64,000 bases of DNA. It comes from Pardosa pseudoannulata (taxonomy: Eukaryota; Arthropoda; Arachnida; Araneae; Lycosidae). The notes beneath the pieces were generated by a model, which saw only the letters and a list, made by a program, of their open reading frames with translations, was not told the origin of the DNA and made no database searches. A program made the translations under genes and the position numbers. Every line of letters begins with the position of its first letter. Position 1 is the first letter of the stretch. Location of the stretch: contig CM063500.1 in the NCBI GenBank assembly GCA_032207245.1, forward strand, positions 39,556,123 to 39,620,122. Direction: 5' to 3'. Positions 22,754 through 34,584 of the stretch are shown here, one piece after another.

Positions 22754-23965
22754 CACTCAAAAGCCAAAGCATTATGACCACCTGTCAATAACGAGTTGGC
22801 CCACCTTTGGAGAGCAACACAGCTTCAACTCGCCTTGGCATGGATGCCACAAGTGCTTGGTACATGGCAGGAGATAGATTGTACCAGATGTTTAAGCAAC
22901 GGTTACGCAAATCCGAGATATTGCGAATCGGTGGTCTTTGAACTCTGAGCTGCCGTCCCATGACATCCCAAATGTGTTCTATCGGATTGAGATCCCGTTA
23001 GTTAAGCGGACAGGACATTAACTGGAATTCAGCATCATGTTCCTGGAACCACTCCAACACAGTTTTAGCCTTGTGACACGGGGTGTTGTCCTGTTGGAAC
23101 ATTCCATTTCCAGCTGGTAAAACAGAGGCCGTGTTAGAGTGCAATTGGTCCACAATGATGTTCAGATACCCTGTAGCATTCATGGTTTGCTCTATCACAA
23201 CCACGAGTCCCACAGACGCCCAAGAGACCGGCCCTCAAAGCATAATACCGCCACCACCGGCCTGTGTATGACCTACTGTATATTGAGGGAGCAACTGTTC
23301 TCCTGGAAGACGGCGTATCCTGACACGGCCAACGGCGTGATGAATGACAAATCCTGATTCATCTGACCAGGCAACTTTCTCCTATTGATCCATGGACCAG
23401 CCGCGATGTTCCATAGCCCAGCGTAGGAGCAATTGGCGATGACGCTTGGTCAGCAAAGGCACACGACTTGGACGTTTGCGGCGTAACCCCATATCCAACA
23501 GTGTCCGCTAAACAGTGTGCTCCGATACTATTCTACTTGTCCTTGCATTGTATTGGATTGTCAGCTGAGCCACTGTTTGCCTCCGGTTTTGCTTCACCAT
23601 GCGAGACAGTCTCCGACGACCTTTTTCTTTGATAGCGTGCGGATGTCCAACACCATGTCGTCTACTGCTGGTTTCACCGTCATTCATCCACTTTGCATAA
23701 GTACTAACAACTGTAGATCGCGAACAACCCACGAGTCATGCAGTTTCGGAAATACTTGTTCCAAGCCTTCGAGCCATTACAATCTGCCCTCTATCAAAAT
23801 AGCTTAGATCCGCAGCCTTTCCCATCACACACAGAAAAGAATGATTCTTCAGAATCTCCAGAAGCAGTTAAATACCACTTCCACCTGACCACGTGCCTTC
23901 CAAGACATCTAGAAGAGTTCATTACAAAATGTAGGTGTGGTCATAATGTTTTGGCTCTTGAGTGT
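22754..23965 (-). mobile_element. Tc1-type transposon B, full length
   Basis: Inverted repeats CACTCAAAAGCCAAAGCATT at the left and, on the opposite strand, CACTCAAGAGCCAAAACATT at the right. TA duplications lie at 22752-22753 and 23966-23967. It is 1,212 bp and wholly occupied by one minus-strand transposase pseudogene. Confidence 0.92.
22785..23825 (-). pseudogene. Tc1-family transposase pseudogene (element B)
   Basis: The frame runs from the ATG at 23825-23823 (MGKAADLSYFDRGQIVMARR) to the TGA at 22787-22785, 347 codons, full family length. In order there are two HTH regions (CSRSTVVSTYAKWMN and RRRLSRMVKQNRRQTVAQL), WSDESGF with the first catalytic Asp, MLWGPVSW, FQQDNTPCHKAK with the second Asp, and DLNPIEHIWDVMGRQ with the Glu. 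Unlike element A the whole DDE triad is preserved. It is inactivated by three in-frame stops: a TGA after SISETA (about 23737), a TAG after WSMDQ (about 23382) and a TAA after MSCPLN (about 23000). I saw no frameshift. This is the least decayed transposase in the window. Confidence 0.92.
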
Positions 23966-23967
23966 AG

Positions 23968-24625
23968 ATTAGAGAAACACCATGTTTCGAAAAGGTGATA
24001 TATTATTAGATTTAAAAGAAGCTAATATTTCAGATTAGTTTTGTTAACATTCTACGACAAAATAGATATTAAATATATATGTTAAGTATGAATTGTTAAG
24101 TATAAATTATATGCAGGGCTTCAAACCGTAATTTTTTTGCAGTTCCGGTTCAATTAAAAATGAATGTATCGGTTCAGTTCCAGTTTTTGTTCTGCCAAAA
24201 ACAATCGGTTTAGTTCCGAATAAATCCTTTTATTTTATATAAATCCTTATTGGTAACAAAACTATAATTCTATCATAAACAAAATATGTAATATTATCAA
24301 AATTTAGAAGATTTTATTCTTATTTTAATTGGTGCACAATGTGAATTAATACAATTAACCAGCATATACAAGCAGTGAACAGAGAAAGACGAGCATTGGC
24401 ATTGATATCCATCACCAAAATTCCATGTGACAATAGAACGTTCAACTGAATGAAATCTGCTTTCTACAAGTAGTTTTACACGAAAGTGAAACAGAATAGT
24501 ACTAGTGAAAATCAAAACAATCGAGATAAAATGCACATGTAATGACGATAATTATAATGATTGACGTTCAATTAGAAAATATTGATAAGTAATAAAATGA
24601 ATGAAGATATATCGAGCAGAAATAA

Positions 24626-24629
<4 letters not shown>
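23968..24629. other. Unassigned intergenic stretch
   Basis: About 660 bp with no recognised element. A 79-codon minus-strand ORF (24297-24536) has no motif I know and is probably chance. Confidence 0.45.

Positions 24630-24684
<55 letters not shown>
24630..24684. repeat. (TA)n microsatellite
   Basis: About 27 TA units directly abutting the LTR at 24685. Confidence 0.97.
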
Positions 24685-24688
<4 letters not shown>

Positions 24689-25193
24689 ATCCATTTTTTT
24701 ATAAAAACTCCTTCACAAGGAGAAAGTTCACCAGCTAGCATTCATAAAGTACAAAGATGCAGTCGGGTCTCATATTCAAGAGAACTCAGAAGTCTAATTT
24801 AAACTTTATTTCAGAGCGGCAACACCTTTATTTCAGAGCGGCAACACGGTCACTGTCCTTCTGGACTAAACATAATCAAAAGCCACAGAGTTCACTCTGC
24901 TCTCACACAAGTACATCCAAGAGCGCTGACAACAAGAATTTTCCCACAACAAAAACAACTTACTAAGCGAATTAACTGCAATATCAGCAAAACGCGAAAA
25001 CATGTTCCACCAACACCTGGGAACTGCTGTATAGACAGAAAGTTTACAGCTTTAGGACAGAAAGGAATGTTAAGTGGAAAATACTTCGTTGACCAAACCA
25101 TTTAGAGGCTGATAAAGATATTTAGATGAATTAAAATGGAAGAGAGGAGGTTTTTGAAGAAATATTAAAGTTAAATAATTTTGATATATTACA
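24685..25193 (-). mobile_element. Solo LTR, TA-targeting family, copy A
   Basis: On the minus strand it begins TGTAATATATCAAAATT and ends AAAATGGATTACA, with TATA on both sides inside TA microsatellites. It aligns in inverted orientation with 36469-37013 (shared TTATTTAACTTTAATATTTC and AAATAAAGTTT followed by AATTAGACTT). The AATAAAG motif sits where an LTR poly(A) signal is expected. Confidence 0.65.
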
Positions 25194-25305
25194 TATATAT
25201 ATGTATATATATAAATATGAATATATATATATATATATATGAATATATATATATGTATATATATGTATATATATGTGTGTATATATATATGTATATATAT
25301 ATATG

Positions 25306-25352
<47 letters not shown>

Positions 25353-25353
25353 G

Positions 25354-25400
<47 letters not shown>

Positions 25401-25522
25401 GTATATATATGTATATATATATGTATATATGTATATATATATGTATACATATATATGTATATATGTATATATATGTATATATATATATATATGTATATAT
25501 ATGTATATATATATGTATATAT

Positions 25523-25569
<47 letters not shown>

Positions 25570-25570
25570 C
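25194..25570. repeat. Complex (TA)n/(TATG)n/(TG)n microsatellite
   Basis: Nearly 380 bp of TATATG and TATATA units ending in a (TG)n run at 25533-25556. All ORFs read through it on both strands (Tyr-Ile repeats) are artefacts of the repeat. Confidence 0.97.
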
Positions 25571-27300
25571 TCTTGGTTATCCACTGTAAGTTCCTCTTGT
25601 GGCTGAAAGTTTCCACATCGATAACTTTTGTGCCGTATCCAGTGCGGTGTCCATATACTGTACACGTGATTCTTTGAATGAAATGCTAAATAATTAAAAT
25701 TAGTAATTAATTTGATATTGTATAAAATGCTCTTTGACATACATTTTGATGTTTTTGTTCTAGGAATAGATAAATTTCTTAAAACTAACATATTTTTAGT
25801 GGGTATATTTCTCTTTTGCTAATTTAACTTTGCCGTTTTTTTTGTTGTTGTTGTTTCTCATGCCACTTCGACAAACCAAGCACGATTGATCCTGCTGGCT
25901 TTCGTATTAAGGCCAAGTGGTGTGCCTTTTGTTTTTAAATGAGCACCATTAATGTGAAACAACCACTTCGCTCAAGTAGGTCCTAATAATAGTGACCAAG
26001 CAGAAGACCACAGACTTGGCCTGCCACCCCCAGAGGTATTGATTGAGAACTTGGAGAAAATTGTGACCACATACATTTTACTTGCCCCAGTCACCTTTAA
26101 CGAACACGGTGGACCTTAGGTCGGCTCCGGTTCCGAACCCGCAACCTTTCAGTTACGAGATCGTTGCTTTTACCGAGTGAGCTACCACTGTTCTTGCCAT
26201 TTTTTCCCCATGGTAATCTATTTCCATACCATAAGAAGCCAATTGATTTAGCGCCGTTTACAGGAAAATTTTCGATAAATGGATGAGAGATTGAAATCTT
26301 ATATTTTAATGTGATAAATCAAGCAAGATTCGTTCTCGTCCTCCTAGAATTACTAAGACTCTACAGTATTCCAAGAAAAAACAAAAGGAAATTATCTCTC
26401 GGTTACGGACTGTAGGTCCCTCTTGTCGCTGAAAGTTTCCACATCGATAAATTTTGTGCCGTAACCAGTGCGGTGTCCATATACTGTATACGTGATTCTT
26501 TGAATGAAATGCTAAATAATTAAATTCAGTAATTAATTTGATATTGTATAAAATTCTCTTTAATATGACACAAATTTTGATGTTTTTATTTTAGGAATAG
26601 ATAAATTTCTTAAAACTAATATATTTTTTCTGGGTCTATTTCTCTTTGCTAATTTAACTGTGCCATTTTTTTCGCATGGTAATCTATTTCCATACCATAA
26701 GAAGCCAAATGATTTAGCGCCGTTTACAGGAAAAGTCTCGATGTTTGGGTGAGAGATTCAAATCTTATGTTTTGATATGATAAATCGAGCAGGGTTCGAT
26801 CCCGTCCACCTAGAAATAAAAACTCTACAGTATTCCAAGAAAAAAAACAAAAGGAAATTATTTCTCGATTGTCGACTGTAGCTCTCTTGTGGCTGAAAGT
26901 TTCTGCATCGATAACCAAAAACATACCTTGGACTTTTCCATGTAATTAATTTGGTTTGGTGTAGGAAAAGGAGAATCAACGCCAAACAAAACGTACTTGT
27001 ACCTAATTGTACATAATTTATGATAACTTCCTTTTTTTAGATGGTTAAAATATTGTATTATAAAACTTGATTGATTTGATTTGGTGTAGGTGATTTGGTG
27101 TAGGAAAAGGAGCATCAACGCCAAACAAAACGTACTTATATTTCTCTTTTGCTAATTTAACTTTGCCATTTTATTTTCGTATGGTAATCTATTTCCATAC
27201 CAAAAGAAGCCAATTGATTTAACGCCGTGTACAGGAAAATTTTCGATGTTTGGGAGAGAGGTTTAAATCTTATGTTTTGATGTGATAATTTTGCAATATA
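25571..27300. repeat. Tandem array of an about 470-bp repeat, interrupted
   Basis: Unit 1 (25571-26393, excluding a SINE at 25839-26193) and unit 2 (26394-26866) align throughout (GAAAGTTTCCACATCGATAA, CATACCATAAGAAGCCAA, GTATTCCAAGAAAAAACAAA). A third unit starts at 26867 and stops near 26925, where a different repeat (CAAAAACATACCTTGG) is joined. A further partial unit is at about 27138-27290. The piece at 26925-27085 recurs at 31108-31265. Non-coding. Confidence 0.75.
25839..26193 (-). mobile_element. SINE family 2 (tRNA-Thr-derived), copy 1
   Basis: The minus strand reads GGTAGCTCACTCGGTAAAAG, then an anticodon-like loop CTCGTAA (CGT, Thr), then GGTTGCGGGTTCGGAACC (B box). A body of about 300 bp follows (ATACCTCTGGGGGTGGCAG, ACTTGAGCGAAGTGGTTG) and an (AAC)n/A tail. 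It splits tandem unit 1, with TTGCC(G/A)TTTTTT on both sides as target duplication. A second copy is at 46692-47028. Confidence 0.85.
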
Positions 27301-28699
27301 TATCACAGATAAACTGAAAAGCCAAAACATTATAGCTACTTGGAATTTGTTTTAACCCCTAATAAATACTTGACTGCTTGCTCACTAACTTTGACTATGT
27401 TAAAAACCTGCTTAAAAAGTAGCACTTTCGGTAAAGTTTTTGTGACATTTTCATTCTGAAGTCTCTCTTCATATTGAAAAGAAATGTTTTTGATCACCCA
27501 ATGTCATAAATAGTGGGAAATAATTTATAATTTTTGCATAGTATTTATATCAAAATGGAATTTTTTTTATATTTTTTTAAAACAGCTTATGTATTGAAGA
27601 AGATATAAATGCTTCTTCAAATCATTGTAAGTATTTTACACGTATTTTTCAGCACGATTCCCAAAGTTTGTATTAAGATCTTGCGAAACTTGTAGGTTTG
27701 TACGCGAAACATAATGTTGTAAATTACTTTTTAAAAGACTTAGTGGGGAAATATAAGTAATAAATCAAATACGCTGATATATCAATAATTTGATTTAAGG
27801 ATTTCGTAGCGAATACTATAGGGCAACTTATGTAAAACTTCTGAGTTCTACATTTTTAAACTAAAAAAGGTATCGTCATTATCATAAACACTATTTCAGT
27901 CATTCGCAATAAGTATCTCCAAATGGGAAAGGACTTTCTAAATTTGCTAACTCTATTGTTATGTAATTGAACAAATTCAGTCTTATAAAAATGTTAAAAG
28001 CAGGTATGTGAAACTATGTATACTGGATAGCCAAAACATTATTATTACTTATTCTAGAATTATTTTTTAACTTCCGCCAAAATGTACTTACTGAATGGAT
28101 CACACATGGCTTTGATGGATAAATGAACATGCGTATCGTAAAGCACACTTAAAAACTAACTTAAAAGTAGAAGAATGGTGTCGGGGTTTGAAACATTTTC
28201 AACTAATGGACTTGGAAGAAGATCTTCGGAAACGGCAAAGATGCGCTAAGAGGCCTGCTTTCATTTGTCCTTCAACAGACAGGTTTGAATACACAGAAGG
28301 TAGTGCCCATCGAAACCCATTGTCAACAGTGTGTAGCGCGTAAATTAGATGTAATGAGCAAGCAGATAATCCGTTTTTGGTATCGGGATTTTTCCGCAGG
28401 AGGGTGAAATGTTCAATCCGACCTGCCATCTGTCATCTCTGACGCTTTTCATGCAATCCCAATCTTGCACTCAGAAACTTCCGCCCTTTTTCCGCACCTG
28501 GAGAAATTCCTGTTTGGTCATCATAGACGAAATTGTTTAGGCAATATAGGTGGATTTTTGTACTAAAAATTTTTATGTAATCATTTGAATTATTTGTAGA
28601 TTAATTGTATCAGATTTGAACCGATAGAATGTATTCGAGTTCTCGGTAGTGAGGAACATATTTCCTGTTAACCCTGCATTGAACATATCCTATACTGTT
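27301..28699. other. Unassigned intergenic stretch
   Basis: About 1.4 kb. Two short segments, at about 27318 and 28031 (AGCCAAAACATTAT), resemble the terminal repeat of Tc1 element B and may be solo ends. Around 28200-28520 the sequence is GC-richer, but no ORF is convincing. Confidence 0.4.
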
Positions 28700-29545
28700 T
28701 ACACCCTAGAATTTTCAAGGTCGACAGTGTCAAGAGTATACCAAGAATACATTAATGGTGAAAAAAAAACTAGCAACTGGGCAAACTGCAAAGGATAGTT
28801 AGCCTTGACAGAGCGTAGTGAGGGACGGCTCAAGAGCATTATACGTAGCCAGCGAAGCCAATCATTAGCTCAAATTATCACCCAGTTGAATGACGGGGCC
28901 AATCGTACAGTCAGTAAACAGACTGTGCAACTCTCGTTTCACCATATGGGTTTCGGTAGTCGTCGACCTACGAGAGTACCATTGCTCTATGCTCGCCATC
29001 GGGCTGCTCGAATTCGGTTTGCACGTCTGGACAAGAGAGCACAGAAACTGGAGGGTAGAGGACTGGAAACGAGTAGCATGGACTGATGAGTCTCGATTCC
29101 GACTACTTAAAGCCGCTGGGAGGCTGAGAATAGGGCATAAATCTCATGAAGCCCTGATTCTGCATGCCAGATTGGAACTACAAGGGCATGGTGGCTCAAT
29201 CATGGTCTGGGGTGTTTTTTCGTGGCACTATTTCTATTTGGGATCTTTGGTGCGTGTACCAACCTCCCTTAATGCAATTCGTTACGTAGAGTTGCTGGGT
29301 GATCCCTTCCATCCGTTTATGCTGTTCTGTTATCCGCACGGTAATGGAGGTTTTCAGCAAGACAAGTCCCGGTTGGCTACTGGCTGGTTGGATGAGCAAT
29401 CTTCTGACTTTTCTGTCACAAATTGGCCACCTAGAAGCCCAGAATTAAATCCCATTGAGCATTTTTGGGATGTTTTGAAACAACGCGTGAAAGGCCATCA
29501 CACAGCATCATCGGGATGTTTTACAGTGAGTTACATTTTGTAAAA
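28700..29545 (+). pseudogene. Tc1-family transposase pseudogene (element C), frameshifted
   Basis: The plus strand encodes an HTH segment SRSTVSRVYQEYINGEKK (28715 onward), then RSQRSQSLAQIITQLNDGAN and RHRAARIRFAR in one frame. After a frameshift near 29025-29040 another frame continues EHRNWRVEDWKRVAWTDESR F, GSIMVWGVFSW, FQQDKSRL and SPELNPIEHFWDVLKQRVKG, ending with a TAA at 29541-29543. The first Asp, second Asp and Glu of the DDE triad are all visible; the residue after the second Asp is Lys instead of the usual Asn. Terminal inverted repeats were not identified, so the element borders are unknown. Confidence 0.85.
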
Positions 29546-29789
29546 TGTACAATAGGGTCTAAAATTATCATGATATACCTCTGAGGTTTTTAAGCATATG
29601 TTGTACTATAATGAATACCGGGGCCAGTTCTGGGCTCAATCTCCTGTGTGCAAGATAGTATTTGGCTGCACCCTATTAATATGGAATCCTTGTACATTCA
29701 TAAATTAATCCAGTTCATATAGACCCTTACTATTATGTTTATATGATTGCTCATATAATCAATTACGAATGAAAAAAACTTAATAGAAA

Positions 29790-30113
29790 TTGAACGAGGT
29801 TGCTGGAGAATCAGATATAATTTCGAGCTATATAGGCTTTACAAACCATCAAATTACACTAATAATCCAAAGTAACAGTCTAAGATCGCTCAGCCACATT
29901 TGCAGAAGTCCTGAGAACAACCCCATTAGAGTATTTACTTTTAAGAACCCCGAGGGATCTGGTACTAGAGAAAGACCACTAACTAGGTGGCTCAATGACG
30001 TTGAAAATGACCTCAAAATTTTAGGAATTAAAGACTGGCAGAGAGTTGCGCTGGACCGTGTGAGTGGGAGGAAGCATGCTGTTGAGACAGCTAAGACCCT
30101 CAGTAGGTTGTAA
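29790..30113 (+). pseudogene. Non-LTR retrotransposon ORF2 tail fragment
   Basis: An open frame of 107 codons ends RERPLTRWLNDVENDLKILG, then IKDWQRVALDRVSGRKHAVE and TAKTLSRL-stop. The pattern GRPxxRWxDxVExDLxxLGxxxWxxxAxDRxxWRxxVEEAK is the usual C-terminus of RTE/CR1-like LINE polyproteins in animals. No RT core is present upstream, so it is a 5'-truncated relic whose end has stayed open. Confidence 0.65.
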
Positions 30114-30199
30114 CTCTGTTATAGAAAGAAGAACTAATTTATATTATGACTTAAATTAACTCTTGACAAGGAGGAATCTTGATTCTGGCGAAAAACCTT

Positions 30200-31090
30200 C
30201 TGTAAGAAGAAACAAAATCTGTGAACCCGCACAACAGCAGTTTAGGATTAATTATCCTTCATTTCGTGTTTAGAAGACAATTTAGTGGATTATATATTAT
30301 AACACCAAAGGCATATCTTGGACTATTCTATGTAGTTAATTTGTTTCACTGGTGCAAAATCTTACAAGAAAATATTGAGGAAGTCATGAATGATTAGGAT
30401 TTAGGGAGATAAAAATGCTTCGGGTAGAAATCTGTAAAACCGCACAACAGCAGTTAATTATTCTCATCTGCTAGATCAGGAGAAAATTTAATAGATTTTC
30501 TAATATAACTCAAGGATCGTTTCGTGTAGTAAATTTGTTTTACTGATGCAAAGACTTACAAGAAAATATTAAGAAAGGTGTGAAATAATTTTGGTTTAGG
30601 GAGGTGAAAATGCCTAAGGTAGAAATCTGTGAAGCCGTCCAACAGCAGTTAATTATACTCACTAGCTAGTTTAGGCTAAAGTTAATTAAATTCTAAATTA
30701 TAACTCAAGGATTCCTCGGTATAGTAAGTTTGCTTGGTTTATTTTACTGATGCCAAATATTACATGGGAATATTGAGAAAGGTATGAATTAATTAAGATT
30801 TAGGGTAAAAATCTGTGAAAGTCGTACAACAGAAGTTAATTATCTTCACTTTCTATTTCAGGAAAAAAAACTTAGTAGAATCTATATTATAACTCATGAA
30901 TTCCTCAGTGTAGTAAGTTTCGCTTGGTTTACTGGTGCAAAATCTTACAAGAAAATATTGAGAAAATTCATGAATTAGTTATGATTTAAGATGATGAAAA
31001 TACTTAGAGGAGAGAAATCTGTGAGACCGCATAACAGTAGTTAAAGGTTAAGTATTCCAACTTTCTTGTTGAAAAGTAAATTTAGTTCAT
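30200..31090. repeat. Tandem repeat, about 190-210-bp unit, five units
   Basis: The landmark AAATCTGTGA.ACCGCACAAC followed by AGCAGTTAAT occurs at about 30215, 30427, 30622, 30808 and 31014. Each unit also carries CTTACAAGAAAATATTGAG and an AT-rich spacer. Units are diverged. The sequence after the last unit (31108-31265) and a segment at 26925-27085 belong to the same repeat family. Confidence 0.75.
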
Positions 31091-31107
31091 TGTATCTTAT
31101 ATATTAA

Positions 31108-31290
31108 ATCAAAAACATACCTTGGAATTCTCCATGTAATTAATTTGGTTTGGTTTAAGAAAAGGAGCATCAACGCCAAACAAAAGGTACTTGTACCTAA
31201 TTGTACATAATTTATGATAACTTCCTTATTTTAGATGGTTAAAATATTGTATTATAAAAATTGATTGAAATGAATAAGGAATTCTTTAAA
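31108..31290. repeat. Dispersed repeat, copy of 26925-27085
   Basis: Starts AAAACATACCTTGGAATTCT and includes GCATCAACGCCAAACAAAAG and TAATTGTACATAATTTATGA, matching 26925-27085 with few differences. Confidence 0.8.
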
Positions 31291-31532
31291 TTAAATAATT
31301 CTATTTCTTCTTAGGTTGAAAGTTGCTTCTGGGAAATTACCAGCAAGGTAATCACCACTTTCTATACTAAAAATCATTTATTATATCTATACCGATGTAC
31401 TTTCCCACGATGGTCAGCACGTGCATACACAGCTGTGGAATAAATTTCCAAGAAGAATTTAGGTGCAGCTGTTGACTTCGAGTTTTAGTGGGGACCCCTG
31501 CGGAGGAGTTATAGCTCACGGAGTGGCACAAG

Positions 31533-32212
31533 TGTAACGGTCAAGCCCAGACAGGGATGTAGCCGTGAGGTATGGAGGCAGGAGCTAAGCAATAATGTCA
31601 ACTTTCTCCAAAGAGGCCATCTTAATGAGTCCACTTGCACACCCGAAGCGGGTGCAGATGTGGGAAAATTTCACCAACAAGGGATTGGCAAGAAGAAAAA
31701 AAGGGGCTTTGAACTGAGTTGAAAAGTTGTAAAAGAATGTTGGAAAGAGAAGTCGATGTCGGGATTCAAGAGTTGGTGGACATCCAGATCCCGTGAGCAA
31801 GACCGGGCCTGCAATCTAATCCCGAACTCACATGCGTCTGATCGACGCCAGCATAGACGTCCAGCAAAATAATTACAGCTACGTCAGTACCGACGTCCTG
31901 TACGCCCGCACCGACTTCCAGCCTGTTGACAGCCCCAGCCTTCATCTCTGTAATTACTGGAGGTAAACTTAATAATATTCATGATTATTACCTAGTCTCA
32001 TAATCTTTGGATAAGGAATACTATTTCAAGACAATTTGATGAAAAACAAATATGTTTAAAACTAAGAAAGTGATGTATCCATTTGTAAATATTGTACATA
32101 ATAAATGTTTTAGTTTGAATATTAGGTATTTTTCTTTAATTCCATAGCATATATTTTACTGTGTTTTCCCTTTGAGAACGAAAACTGGTGTTTATGTTGT
32201 AAGTACGTTACA
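31533..32212 (+). mobile_element. Solo LTR, gypsy-like
   Basis: Begins TGTAACGGTCAAGCC and ends GTAAGTACGTTACA, so TGTAACG/CGTTACA form the terminal inverted repeat. Flanks ACAAG (31528-31532) and ACAAT (32213-32217) fit a 5-bp duplication with one change. AATAAA at about 32100 fits plus orientation. The first 400 bp are GC-rich for this window. No internal domain remains. Confidence 0.55.
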
Positions 32213-33213
<1,001 letters not shown>

Positions 33214-33371
33214 GTATCTGCGTAATGATATTTTTAACCTAAAAATCAAACCAACGTAATTACAAGTCTATCTTAAAATAATTTTCTGGAGTTTCTATTA
33301 TTTTAGGGCAAAACTTGGGGACTATCTTTTGTTCTTTTATTGAACTGGCGAGTTCGAAAACACAATAAATA

Positions 33372-33618
33372 ATTCCTGCTTCAATCAGCATTTCTTATGT
33401 AACTCTTTATATACTTAATTTCAGGCCGAACAATGGCTGATTGGTTAGGATGCTGGCCTTCAAAACCGGCATTCGTGGGTTCGAATCCCACAGTTTCATG
33501 GTGTTCGTAGACGTTCGGAATCGGCTTTAAGCTATAGATCCCGGTCTCATTAGCCCTCGTATTGCAAAAAGTAGACCGTAGCACTGCAAACCAAACCAAA
33601 CCAATCCAAAACACTATA
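33372..33618 (+). mobile_element. SINE family 1, copy c, first unit of a tandem duplication
   Basis: The SINE proper is about 33426-33605 on the plus strand: CAATGGCTGATTGGTTAGGA, CGTGGGTTCGAATCCCACAG, CCCGGTCTCATTAGCCCTCG, tail CCAAACCAAACCAAT. The 54 bp before it (TAATTCCTGCTTCAATCAG onward) are repeated before the next SINE at 33619, so flank plus SINE was duplicated as one unit of about 247 bp. Confidence 0.85.
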
Positions 33619-33845
33619 GCTAATTCCTGCTTCAATCAGAATTTCTTATGTAACAATTTATATACTTAGTTTCAGACCGAACAATGGCCGATTGGTTAGG
33701 GTGTTGGCCTTCGGAACCGGAGTTCGTGGGTTCGACTCCCACAGTGGCATAGATGTTCGGAATCGGCTTTAATCTGTAGGTCCCGGTCTCATTATCCATC
33801 GTGTTAAAAAAAGTAGACCGAAGCACTCCAAACCAAAACCAAATA
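33619..33845 (+). mobile_element. SINE family 1, copy d, second unit
   Basis: Same flank (TAATTCCTGCTTCAATCAG) and a SINE from about 33678 with GGCCGATTGGTTAGGGTGTT and CGTGGGTTCGACTCCCACAG. The anticodon-loop position reads CTTCGGA here and CTTCAAA in copy c. The target duplication is ATACTTAGTTTCAG before and ATACTCAGTTTCAG after; the second copy overlaps the start of the hAT element. Confidence 0.85.
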
Positions 33846-34584
33846 CTCAGTTTCAGAGCCGTAACTAGGGCATAGCAAAGGTGACATCTACCACGGGCGC
33901 ATCAGTCTCGGGGGCACTACACCATGAAGAAAATGGAGTCCGAAAGAGAACAATTCGCCCCGAGTATAAATAAGGAAAAGTTGAAAAATAGTTTTTTTAA
34001 TTATAAAACCCAATGTGTTTATAAGTGATTTTTTAAAATGAATTTTCTTAGTTTTTAAAAATGCTTCTAGAGACTAAACTTGTTATATATTCTTACAAAA
34101 TGTTTATCAAGAACTCCTAATATGCCTTAATACAAATCCGAGTATTCGTTTTAAATTTTAAAGTTATTAAAACTAAATTTAAATTTAGAAATTCACTTTC
34201 AAATAAAAAATATTCCCCTCAAAAACTATTCAGTTTATTAGCAAAATAATACTTCAAAGTGTTTAAAAATATTGTCACGTAGATGAATAGATGAGAAAAA
34301 GAAAGCGCTCAAGATCAACTAACTTTTATTTAAGACACTCAAAGAAATAATGACAAAAATTGAGCTATTGAAGAGTTGACCGGGGTACCTTGGCCGAAGG
34401 CCTTATCCCCTGTTTCAAGTTAAGAATTCCAAATCAGGTGTCCAGTCTTTTAAGATGAAAAACAATAAGTATAAAAATGCATGTCTTAGTGATGGGATGA
34501 GATAAATTGCTAGGCCCTTACTTAACAAATTAAATAAATTAAGATGAAATACATTTAAAACAAAAAGAAGAAAGTTTAAGAATA

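Noticed and set aside
25070..25677. Long ORFs on both strands of Tyr-Ile repeats
   Set aside because: They are translations of the TA/TATG microsatellite and have no coding meaning; the same applies at 11456 and 33094.
29083..29100. CTGATGAG resembling a hammerhead ribozyme core
   Set aside because: It lies in the Tc1 transposase codons for WTDESRF; no matching GAAA and stem arrangement follows.
33426..33500. tRNA gene-like segments with good A and B boxes
   Set aside because: They are heads of dispersed SINEs with target duplications and unpaired acceptor stems, not functional tRNAs.
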